Assembly (NCBI GenBank): GCA_036478895.1 | Contig: JAZGEV010000130.1 | Span: 1-7,414 of the forward strand | From: S010-17 sp036478895 | GTDB lineage: Bacteria; Bacteroidota; Bacteroidia; Flavobacteriales; Flavobacteriaceae | Direction: 5' to 3' | Length of the DNA: 7,414 nt | Shown here: positions 1 to 6,556 of the stretch, piece by piece | How positions within the stretch are numbered: the first letter of the stretch is position 1 | Layout: each line of letters begins with the position of its first letter | The notes under the pieces: model-generated | What the model saw: the letters and a program-made list of their open reading frames with translations, nothing else | The model's database searches: none | Told to the model about the DNA's origin: nothing | Position numbers and translations under genes: made by a program

Positions 1-2151
1 CCTGTAGCAACTATTGGTACTGTTTTGTATGATGATAAAGGCGGTTCATTTACCATAAAAAAATCAAAGTTACGAGGTGAACATAGTTTTGGAATGATCT
101 GTGCCGAAGATGAATTAGGTTTAGGTACAAGTCACGATGGTATTATGGTTTTGGAAGAAGATTTAAAACCTGGCATGTTGGCTTCGGAAGTTTTTTCTAT
201 AGATAATGATACTATATTTGAAATTGGTTTAACGCCAAATAGAGCAGATGCTATGAGTCATTATGGTGTTGCAAGAGATATAAAAGCAGGTATGATTCAA
301 AAAGGGTTAAAGGCAAATCTTAAAACACCTTTGGTAAGTAATTTTCATGTAGATGAACGTACTTTTAAAATAAATATAGCTGTAGATGATGCTAAGTTAG
401 TACCAAGATATACTGGTGTAACTATCAATAACATTACTGTTGCTCCATCACCAGATTGGTTACAGAAAAGGTTAAAATCTATTGGTCTAACCCCAATTAA
501 TAATATCATTGATATTACTAATTTTGTAATGCATGATATTGGACAACCATTACACGCTTTTGACGCTTCAAAAATTGGTGGCAATAAAGTTTTAGTAAAA
601 ACACTTGAGGCAAATACGCCATTTACTACTTTAGATGGTGTTGACAGAAAACTTCATGCCGATGATATTATGATTTGTGATGCTAACGACAAGCCTCTTT
701 GTATCGCTGGTGTATTGGGCGGGATTGATTCTGGCATAAGCCAAAACACCACAAGTGTATTTTTAGAAAGTGCTTATTTTAATGCGATTTCTATTCGTAA
801 AACAGCCAAAAGGCATCAATTGAATACAGATGCTTCTTTTAGATTTGAAAGAGGTATTGATCCAGAAATTACTGAATACGCCCTTAAAAGAGCGACTATA
901 TTAATTTTGGAACTTGCTGGTGGAAAAATAACAAGTGACATTGTTGAGTTTTATCCCAAAAAAATTGAAAATTTTGAAGTTTTAGTGTCTTACGATGCTA
1001 TTTATAGATTAATTGGCGATAAAATTCCTGAAGATACTATTAAAAACATTTTAGCGTCATTGGATATTAAAATCAATAGTCAAACGTCTTCTGGATTAGG
1101 ACTAACAGTTCCTGCATATAGAGTTGATGTACAGCGTGAAGCAGATATTGTAGAGGAAATTTTAAGAGTATATGGTTTTAATAATGTGAAAATATCGGAT
1201 AACGTAAATACGTCCATACCGTATTTTGACAAATTTGATTCTACAACACTTGAAAATATAGTTGCCAATCAATTAACTGCTCAAGGTTTTAATGAAACAA
1301 TGGCTAATTCGTTAACAAAACCAGGTTATATTGACTTGTCTGATGATTTAAATAGTGATTATAATGTCGCTATACTAAATCCATTAAGTAATGATTTATC
1401 GGTAATGAGGCAATCCATGTTATTTAGTGGTTTGGAGGCTGTTGTTTACAATATTAATAGAAAAAATAGCAATATTAAGTTCTTTGAATTTGGAAATACA
1501 TATCATAAATTTTCCAAAGATTATGAAGAGCAAAAACATTTAACTTTATTTGTTTCGGGAAACAGAATTCAAAAAAGTTGGAACTTACAAAGTAAACCAT
1601 CCGATTTCTTTTATTTAAAAGGTATCGTAAATACTATTTTGGAACGCTTAGGTTTAGTTAATTTAAAAACAACACCTATAAAAAATGCGGTTTTCTCCGA
1701 AGGTATTGTTTTGCAAAAAGGAAAAATTAAATTGGTTGAATTTGGCGTAGTAAAGAATAACATACTAGGTAAATTCGGAATTTCTACACCTGTATTATTT
1801 GCAGATTTTGATTGGAATGCCATACTAAAAGTTATTAATAAAAATAACTTAATTGTGTCTAAAATGCCTAAATATCCAGCTGTTAAAAGAGATTTAGCCC
1901 TATTGATAGATGAAAAAGTAAGTTTCAAAGAAATTTATAATGTTGCCAAACAAACAGAACAAAATTTATTAAAAAACATTGACCTATTTGATGTTTACCA
2001 AGGCGATAAATTGCCAAAAGGTAAAAAATCATATGCCGTTAGTTTTGTACTACAAGACGATAATAAAACATTAGAAGATAAACAAATAGAAAAGATAATG
2101 ACAAAGTTGCAAAGCTCATTTTCTAAACAATTGCAAGCCGAATTAAGATAG
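1..2151 (+). CDS. pheT: Phenylalanyl-tRNA synthetase beta subunit (5'-truncated by window edge)
   Basis: This subunit of the cytoplasmic alpha2beta2 enzyme supports charging of tRNA-Phe and carries the site that hydrolyses mischarged Tyr-tRNA-Phe. The frame is open from base 1, giving 716 codons. Bacteroidota PheT is about 800 residues, so roughly 90 N-terminal residues lie upstream, and the TTG at 25 is not the real start. Counting from the first codon, residues 1-65 are the end of the EMAP-like tRNA-binding domain. The B3/B4 editing region covers about 134-315, with the signature TDASFRFERGIDP at 276-288. B5 covers about 325-395 and includes the D-x5-D-x2-E-E acidic cluster (D376, D382, E385, E386), which matches the Mg-binding residues of the family. 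A catalytic-like core follows, and the C-terminal ferredoxin-fold anticodon-binding domain spans 622-716. The gene stops at TAG, 4 bases before pyrD, so the two are probably co-transcribed. The family assignment is firm. Confidence 0.97.
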   Translation, partial: PVATIGTVLYDDKGGSFTIKKSKLRGEHSFGMICAEDELGLGTSHDGIMVLEEDLKPGMLASEVFSIDNDTIFEIGLTPNRADAMSHYGVARDIKAGMIQKGLKANLKTPLVSNFHVDERTFKINIAVDDAKLVPRYTGVTINNITVAPSPDWLQKRLKSIGLTPINNIIDITNFVMHDIGQPLHAFDASKIGGNKVLVKTLEANTPFTTLDGVDRKLHADDIMICDANDKPLCIAGVLGGIDSGISQNTTSVFLESAYFNAISIRKTAKRHQLNTDASFRFERGIDPEITEYALKRATILILELAGGKITSDIVEFYPKKIENFEVLVSYDAIYRLIGDKIPEDTIKNILASLDIKINSQTSSGLGLTVPAYRVDVQREADIVEEILRVYGFNNVKISDNVNTSIPYFDKFDSTTLENIVANQLTAQGFNETMANSLTKPGYIDLSDDLNSDYNVAILNPLSNDLSVMRQSMLFSGLEAVVYNINRKNSNIKFFEFGNTYHKFSKDYEEQKHLTLFVSGNRIQKSWNLQSKPSDFFYLKGIVNTILERLGLVNLKTTPIKNAVFSEGIVLQKGKIKLVEFGVVKNNILGKFGISTPVLFADFDWNAILKVINKNNLIVSKMPKYPAVKRDLALLIDEKVSFKEIYNVAKQTEQNLLKNIDLFDVYQGDKLPKGKKSYAVSFVLQDDNKTLEDKQIEKIMTKLQSSFSKQLQAELR

Positions 2152-2155
2152 CTTT

Positions 2156-3169
2156 ATGTATAAAATAATTATCCGTCCACTTTTATTTTTATTTGATCCC
2201 GAAAAAATACATCATTTTACATTTTCGGTTTTAAGAATTGGTTTTAAAATTCCGTTTATTAAAAAAATAGTGGCTTCATTTTATTCCGTGAATAACGCAG
2301 CTCATATAAAGAATGTTGCAGGTTTAAAATTTAAGAATTCCGTTGGTTTAGCTGCAGGATTTGATAAAAATGCGGTTTTAATTGATGAATTATCAGCATT
2401 AGGTTTTGGTTTTATAGAAATTGGCACAGTTACACCAAAGCCACAAATTGGCAATCCAAAACAAAGGTTGTTTCGTTTAAAAAAAGATCAAGCAATCATA
2501 AACCGAATGGGTTTTAATAATGATGGCGTAGATGCTGTTGTAGAAAGACTTAAAAAAGTAAAAACAGATATTATTATTGGCGGAAATATTGGTAAAAACA
2601 AAGTGACTCCAAACGAAAATGCCGTTGATGATTATGTGATTTGCTTTAACAAGTTGTTTGATTATGTTTCTTATTTTGTAGTCAATGTAAGTTCTCCAAA
2701 CACACCAAATTTAAGGGCTTTACAAGACAAAAAACCATTATCTCATTTGTTGAACACATTACAAAAAATTAATATAGCAAAGAAAAATCCAAAACCAATT
2801 TTTTTAAAAATAGCACCAGATTTAACAGATGAACAGTTATTGGATATTGTTGAGATAGTAACAAATACAAAAATTGACGGCGTTATTGCGTCAAATACAA
2901 CCATAGTAAGAAACAATTTAGTATCATCTGCTAAAAATGAAACTGGCGGTTTGAGTGGAAAGCCTGTTAAAAAAAGATCTACTGATGTCATTAGATTTCT
3001 TAAAGATAACTCTGACAATGCTTTTGCAATAATAGGTGTTGGAGGCATTTTTACAGCACAAGACGCAAATGAAAAAATGGATGCAGGTGCAGATTTAATT
3101 CAAGTTTTTACAGGGTTTATTTACGAAGGACCACGTATGATTAAACGTATTTTAAAACAACTAGCTTAA
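2156..3169 (+). CDS. pyrD: Dihydroorotate dehydrogenase (quinone), class 2
   Basis: The enzyme oxidises dihydroorotate to orotate with FMN and passes electrons to membrane quinone, the fourth step of de novo pyrimidine synthesis. At 337 residues it has the normal class 2 length. The N-terminus (MYKIIIRPLLFLFDPEKIHH) is the amphipathic helical extension that places class 2 enzymes on the inner membrane, and it aligns with the E. coli PyrD start, supporting ATG 2156. Visible motifs are AAGFDKN (66-72, FMN-site Lys71), RMGFNN (118-123 region), and NVSSPNTPNLR (177-187), where Ser180 is the expected catalytic base. Ser at this place marks class 2, since class 1 has Cys. Further motifs are LKIAPDL (Lys218), ASNTT (245-249), GGLSG (264-268), GVGGI (294-298) and the phosphate-binding end GFIYEGP (320-326). 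No residue appears to be missing. It lies 4 bases after pheT with no clear Shine-Dalgarno site, so translation is likely coupled or leader-independent. Confidence 0.97.
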   Translation: MYKIIIRPLLFLFDPEKIHHFTFSVLRIGFKIPFIKKIVASFYSVNNAAHIKNVAGLKFKNSVGLAAGFDKNAVLIDELSALGFGFIEIGTVTPKPQIGNPKQRLFRLKKDQAIINRMGFNNDGVDAVVERLKKVKTDIIIGGNIGKNKVTPNENAVDDYVICFNKLFDYVSYFVVNVSSPNTPNLRALQDKKPLSHLLNTLQKINIAKKNPKPIFLKIAPDLTDEQLLDIVEIVTNTKIDGVIASNTTIVRNNLVSSAKNETGGLSGKPVKKRSTDVIRFLKDNSDNAFAIIGVGGIFTAQDANEKMDAGADLIQVFTGFIYEGPRMIKRILKQLA

Positions 3170-3183
3170 AAAAAGTATTTAGC

Positions 3184-3738
3184 ATGAAAAAACTCATTGG
3201 AAAATTTATACTTTTTATTTTTGGTTGGAAATCCATCTATGCTGATGAAGTGAAAACCGATAAATATGTAATGATTGCTGCGCCACACACATCCAACTGG
3301 GATTTTGTTTTAGCTATGGCTTTTTATTGGAAACAGGGCGTTCAAACACACTTTTTTATTAAAGATAACTGGACCAAAGGCTTTCACGGTTGGTTTATTA
3401 GAAAAATGGGCGGTGTAGGAGTTACTCGTGGTAAAAATAATAGATTGGTAGAATTTGCAGTTAAAATGTTTAATGAGAAAGAAAAATTCGTTTTGCTTGT
3501 TCCTGCTGAAGCGACGAGAAAAAGAGTTAAAAAATGGAAGCGTGGTTTCTATGTTATTGCAAAAGAGGCCAATGTACCTGTTGCTTTAGGATATCTAGAT
3601 TATAAAAAGAAAATTGCTTCTGTAGGTAAGTTAATTCACTTAACCGATAGCTTTGAAGATGATATGGAGCTTATACAAACATTCTACTCAACGATTAATG
3701 CTAAATATCCCGAAAATTATAACAAGAAAATTTATTGA
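3184..3738 (+). CDS. PlsC-like lysophospholipid/1-acylglycerol-3-phosphate acyltransferase family protein
   Basis: This is a 184-residue protein of the PlsC/LPLAT acyltransferase fold, likely moving an acyl chain from acyl-ACP or acyl-CoA to a lipid acceptor at the inner membrane. The acceptor cannot be read from the sequence. Motif I is clear: H35-T-S-N-W-D40, the catalytic H-x4-D, inside APHTSNWDF. Motif II is GGVGVTR (76-82), where GGIPVDR-like sequences are common. Motif III is AEATR (108-112), where PEGTR is usual, so both Pro and Gly before and after the Glu are replaced. Motif IV is VPVALG (131-136). No full transmembrane helix is seen beyond a hydrophobic N-terminus (residues 4-15), so the protein is probably peripheral. 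The short, compact type is common in Bacteroidota next to housekeeping genes. It starts 14 bases after pyrD, which suggests the same transcript. The family is secure and the substrate is not; a canonical plsC role is only one possibility. Confidence 0.88.
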   Translation: MKKLIGKFILFIFGWKSIYADEVKTDKYVMIAAPHTSNWDFVLAMAFYWKQGVQTHFFIKDNWTKGFHGWFIRKMGGVGVTRGKNNRLVEFAVKMFNEKEKFVLLVPAEATRKRVKKWKRGFYVIAKEANVPVALGYLDYKKKIASVGKLIHLTDSFEDDMELIQTFYSTINAKYPENYNKKIY

Positions 3739-3793
3739 TTAGTATGAAACATATAAATTAATTGTTATAGTTCTCTTAAATAAAATTTATATT
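3739..3793. other. Only sizeable intergenic gap (55 bases)
   Basis: This stretch divides the pheT-pyrD-acyltransferase group from the three envelope genes. It is almost entirely A/T. I found no match to the Bacteroidota promoter pattern (TTG about 20 bases before TAnnTTTG) and no GC stem with a T-run that would act as an intrinsic terminator. A promoter for the peptidase gene could still lie here or inside the end of the acyltransferase gene. Read-through from upstream is equally possible. Confidence 0.5.
3751..3792. repeat. Short A/T inverted repeat before the peptidase start
   Basis: ATATAAATT at 3751-3759 is perfectly complementary to AATTTATAT at 3784-3792, with 24 bases between. The right arm ends 1 base before the ATG at 3794, so a hairpin in the mRNA would cover the translation start region. 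An all-A/U stem with this loop would be weak, and such matches arise easily in AT-rich DNA. It may have no function, or be an operator-like site. Confidence 0.25.
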
Positions 3794-5926
3794 ATGAAAC
3801 AAATTATTTATTATTCAAGCCTATTTTTACTTATTCTTATGACCTCTTGTAAAACAGATACTATGACTTTAAAAAACATTACAACGCCAACAGTAGCGAA
3901 GAAAGCAAAGACTATGGAAATTCACGGTAGTAAACGTGTGGATAACTATTATTGGTTAAATGATAAAGAAAACCCTGAGGTAATAGATTATTTAAATAAT
4001 GAAAATGATTATTATGATAAAATAACCAAACATACCAACAAATTTCAGGATGATTTGTTTTTGGAAATGAAATCTCGTATTAAAGAAGACGATTCTTCGG
4101 TACCTTTTAAGTCGAACGGTTTCTTTTATATTACAAAATATGAAAAAGGCGATCAATACCCAGTTTACACACGTAAAAAAGCGTTGACAGATAAGCAAGA
4201 AGAAATTATCTTTAATGTTAATACTATGGCAAAAAACCATGATTATTATTCATTGAATTCTTACAGTGTGAGTCCAAATAATGAATTGGTGACTTTTGGA
4301 GTTGATACAATAAGTAGAAGACAATACCATATCCAAATAAAAAACATAAAAACGGGTAAAGTTTATCCCGAAATATTGAAAAACACAACGGGTAGCGCAA
4401 CTTGGGCATCGGATAATAAAACTATTTTTTACACACACAAAGATCCAGAAACTTTACGAAGCACAAGAATAATGAAACACATTTTGGGTACAGATTCTTC
4501 AAATGATGTCGTTGTCTATGAAGAAAAGGACGATACGTTTTATACGTCTATTGCTAAATCTAAATCCAAAGAATATCTCATTATTGCATCATCGAGCACG
4601 CTAACAACTGAATATCAAACTTTAAAAGCAGATAATCCAAACGGTACCTTTAAAATGTTTCAGCCACGTGTAAGAGGTTTGGAATACCACATTGCACATT
4701 ATGAAAATCATTTTTATATTCATACCAATAAAGATAAAGCGGTAAATTTTAAAATCATGAAAACGCCAGTTTCAAAAACCAGTTTAAACCATTGGGTTGA
4801 TGTTATTGCACATAGAAAGGAAACTTTATTAGAAGATTTTTCAATTTTCAAAAATTATTTAGTCCTTGAAGAACGTTCAAATGGCTTAAGTAAGATTCGT
4901 ATAAAACGTTGGGACAACCAAGCAGATTATTATTTACCGTTTACCGAAGAAACCTATTCAGCAGCGGTTTACGGTAGTCGTGAGTTTAATACTAATACCA
5001 TTCGTTATACTTATCAATCGTTTACAACACCAAGTTCTGTAATTGATTTTAATATGGATGATAAAACCTCTATAATTAAAAAAGAACAAGTTGTTTTGGG
5101 TGGAAATTTTGACAAGAAAAATTACAAGAGTGAGCGCGTTTGGGCAACTGCAAATGATGGTAAAAAAGTACCCATTTCTTTGGTGTATCATAAAGATACC
5201 AAGTTAAACAAGGACACACCTTTATTATTATACGCTTATGGATCTTACGGTTATACTTTAGAAGATCGTTTTAGCACTGTGCGATTAAGCCTTTTAGACA
5301 GAGGTTTTGTGTATGCTGCAGCGCATATTAGAGGCAGTCAATATTTAGGACGTAATTGGTATGAAGATGGTAAATTATTTAAAAAGAAAAATACCTTTAC
5401 AGACTTTATAGATTGTGCAAAACATCTAATTAGCACAAATTACACATCACCTAAACATTTATATGCTGAAGGCGGATCTGCTGGTGGTTTATTAATGGGA
5501 GCCATTGTAAATATGGATGCCACGCTTTTTAACGGTATCATAGCCTCAGTGCCATTTGTAGATGTTATGACAACCATGCTGGACGATACTATTCCATTAA
5601 CAACTGGGGAATATGACGAATGGGGAAATCCAAATGAAAAGGAAGCTTACGAGTACATGTTATCGTATTCACCTTATGATAATGTGACGAATAAAAACTA
5701 TCCAAATATGTTGGTAACAACAGGTTTACACGATTCTCAAGTACAGTATTTTGAACCTGCAAAATGGGTTGCAAAATTACGAGAATTAAAAACAGATGAC
5801 AATATTTTATTATTGCATACGGACATGAAAGTAGGTCACGGTGGCGCATCTGGACGTTTCAATGCTTTAAAAGACGTCGCAAGAGATTATGCTTTCTTTT
5901 TTGATTTGGAAGGGATAAACAAATAA
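3794..5926 (+). CDS. S9A serine peptidase, oligopeptidase B-like, predicted lipoprotein
   Basis: This is a 710-residue prolyl oligopeptidase family (S9A) enzyme closest in motifs to oligopeptidase B (PtrB), which cuts short peptides after Lys/Arg. Residues 1-19 form a lipoprotein signal: Lys2, a hydrophobic stretch, then LMTSC with Cys19 as lipidation site. The mature enzyme is thus expected on an envelope membrane, whereas E. coli PtrB is cytoplasmic. An N-terminal helical part (about 40-105, with RVDNYYWLND at 48-57) leads into a beta-propeller (about 110-430) and then the alpha/beta hydrolase domain. The triad is visible: Ser562 in GGSAGG, Asp647 in GLHDSQVQYFEP and His682 in GHGGASGR. These sit exactly 30 places beyond the E. 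coli residues (532, 617, 652 from memory). The P1-binding acidic pair (Glu576/Glu578 in the enterobacterial enzyme) is Glu606/Asp608 here, consistent with preference for basic residues. The next gene begins 6 bases after the stop. Family and triad are firm; specificity is inferred. Confidence 0.93.
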   Translation: MKQIIYYSSLFLLILMTSCKTDTMTLKNITTPTVAKKAKTMEIHGSKRVDNYYWLNDKENPEVIDYLNNENDYYDKITKHTNKFQDDLFLEMKSRIKEDDSSVPFKSNGFFYITKYEKGDQYPVYTRKKALTDKQEEIIFNVNTMAKNHDYYSLNSYSVSPNNELVTFGVDTISRRQYHIQIKNIKTGKVYPEILKNTTGSATWASDNKTIFYTHKDPETLRSTRIMKHILGTDSSNDVVVYEEKDDTFYTSIAKSKSKEYLIIASSSTLTTEYQTLKADNPNGTFKMFQPRVRGLEYHIAHYENHFYIHTNKDKAVNFKIMKTPVSKTSLNHWVDVIAHRKETLLEDFSIFKNYLVLEERSNGLSKIRIKRWDNQADYYLPFTEETYSAAVYGSREFNTNTIRYTYQSFTTPSSVIDFNMDDKTSIIKKEQVVLGGNFDKKNYKSERVWATANDGKKVPISLVYHKDTKLNKDTPLLLYAYGSYGYTLEDRFSTVRLSLLDRGFVYAAAHIRGSQYLGRNWYEDGKLFKKKNTFTDFIDCAKHLISTNYTSPKHLYAEGGSAGGLLMGAIVNMDATLFNGIIASVPFVDVMTTMLDDTIPLTTGEYDEWGNPNEKEAYEYMLSYSPYDNVTNKNYPNMLVTTGLHDSQVQYFEPAKWVAKLRELKTDDNILLLHTDMKVGHGGASGRFNALKDVARDYAFFFDLEGINK

Positions 5927-5932
5927 AATCTA

Positions 5933-6556
5933 TTGAAATATATTAAATCCATAGCGTACTTATTGTTAGCGTATTTTTCTTTTTTATTAATACAAATTAC
6001 AATTCAGTACATTCCATTTAATAAAGATGTGGCATTTTTAAGTATAAAACAACATTATATAGATGTGCCGTTTTATATTGAGACTTTTTACGCTCACGTC
6101 TATTCTGCTATTTTTACTGTTTTTGTTGGTTTTACTCAGTTTTCAAAATCGGTAAGAAAAAAATATCCTAAAGTTCATAAATACATTGGATGGAGTTATG
6201 TTATAATTGTGATGTGTCTTGCTGCGCCATCGGGATTGTATATTGGATTATATGCTAATGGTGGCTTAAGTTCGCAAATTAGTTTTTTATTATTATCAAT
6301 TTTTTGGTTTAGTTTTACCTTATTAGCTTTGCTTAAAATAAGAAAAAAGGACTTCATAAGTCATCGCAAATATATGATTAGAAGTTATGCCTTAACCTTA
6401 TCTGCAATAACATTACGTGCTTGGAAATACATTTTGGTCGTATTGTTTGAGCCAAAACCAATGGATATTTATATTGTAGTAGCTTGGCTTGGTTGGGTTT
6501 TAAACCTTATTATTGCAGAATATATCATTTATAAAATAAATAAACATGAAACATAG
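5933..6556 (+). CDS. DUF2306-type integral membrane protein (TTG start)
   Basis: The product is a 207-residue inner-membrane protein of unknown biochemical role that I place in the DUF2306 family by its pattern. Six hydrophobic segments lie near 5-25, 50-70, 86-106, 116-136, 151-171 and 178-200. Family-like features are a His in the second helix (H55), VHKYIGWSYV (81-90), a Gly-Gly turn (110-111), and SHRKYMIRSYALT (143-155) followed by ITLR. The His residues (55, 82, 144) could bind metal or heme, but this is only a guess. The start is TTG at 5933: no ATG occurs in frame until Met94, which would lose three helices, and the residues after TTG (KYIKS, then hydrophobic) suit a membrane N-terminus. 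The frame is that of the upstream peptidase, with only AAT CTA between its TAA and this TTG. The end overlaps the next gene by 11 bases. Coupled translation with both neighbours is likely. Confidence 0.82.
   Translation: MKYIKSIAYLLLAYFSFLLIQITIQYIPFNKDVAFLSIKQHYIDVPFYIETFYAHVYSAIFTVFVGFTQFSKSVRKKYPKVHKYIGWSYVIIVMCLAAPSGLYIGLYANGGLSSQISFLLLSIFWFSFTLLALLKIRKKDFISHRKYMIRSYALTLSAITLRAWKYILVVLFEPKPMDIYIVVAWLGWVLNLIIAEYIIYKINKHET
6546..6556 (+). other. 11-base gene overlap (start of lipoprotein gene inside end of DUF2306 gene)
   Basis: The sequence ATGAAACATAG gives the ATG of the YARHG lipoprotein in one frame and the TAG stop of the membrane protein in another. Such an overlap, with no Shine-Dalgarno site ahead, points to translational coupling and a common transcript. 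It also supports the ATG at 6546 as the real start. Confidence 0.75.

Noticed and set aside
25..27. TTG as the start of pheT
   Set aside because: The frame continues to base 1 with residues typical of the PheT tRNA-binding domain (PVATIGTVLYDD), so the gene starts upstream of the window.
3170..3183. A-run and short gap between pyrD and the acyltransferase gene as a terminator
   Set aside because: There is no stem before it and no T-run on the coding strand. The 14-base gap fits an operon junction.
3648..3655. TAGCTTTG, an exact match to the Bacteroidota -7 pattern TAnnTTTG
   Set aside because: It lies inside the acyltransferase gene, and the nearest upstream TTG (3614-3616) is about 31 bases away, well beyond the usual spacing. 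A chance match is likely.
3744..3761. Five-codon reading frame (MKHIN) ahead of the peptidase gene
   Set aside because: It is too short to judge and has no ribosome-binding signal. Such tiny frames are expected in AT-rich gaps.
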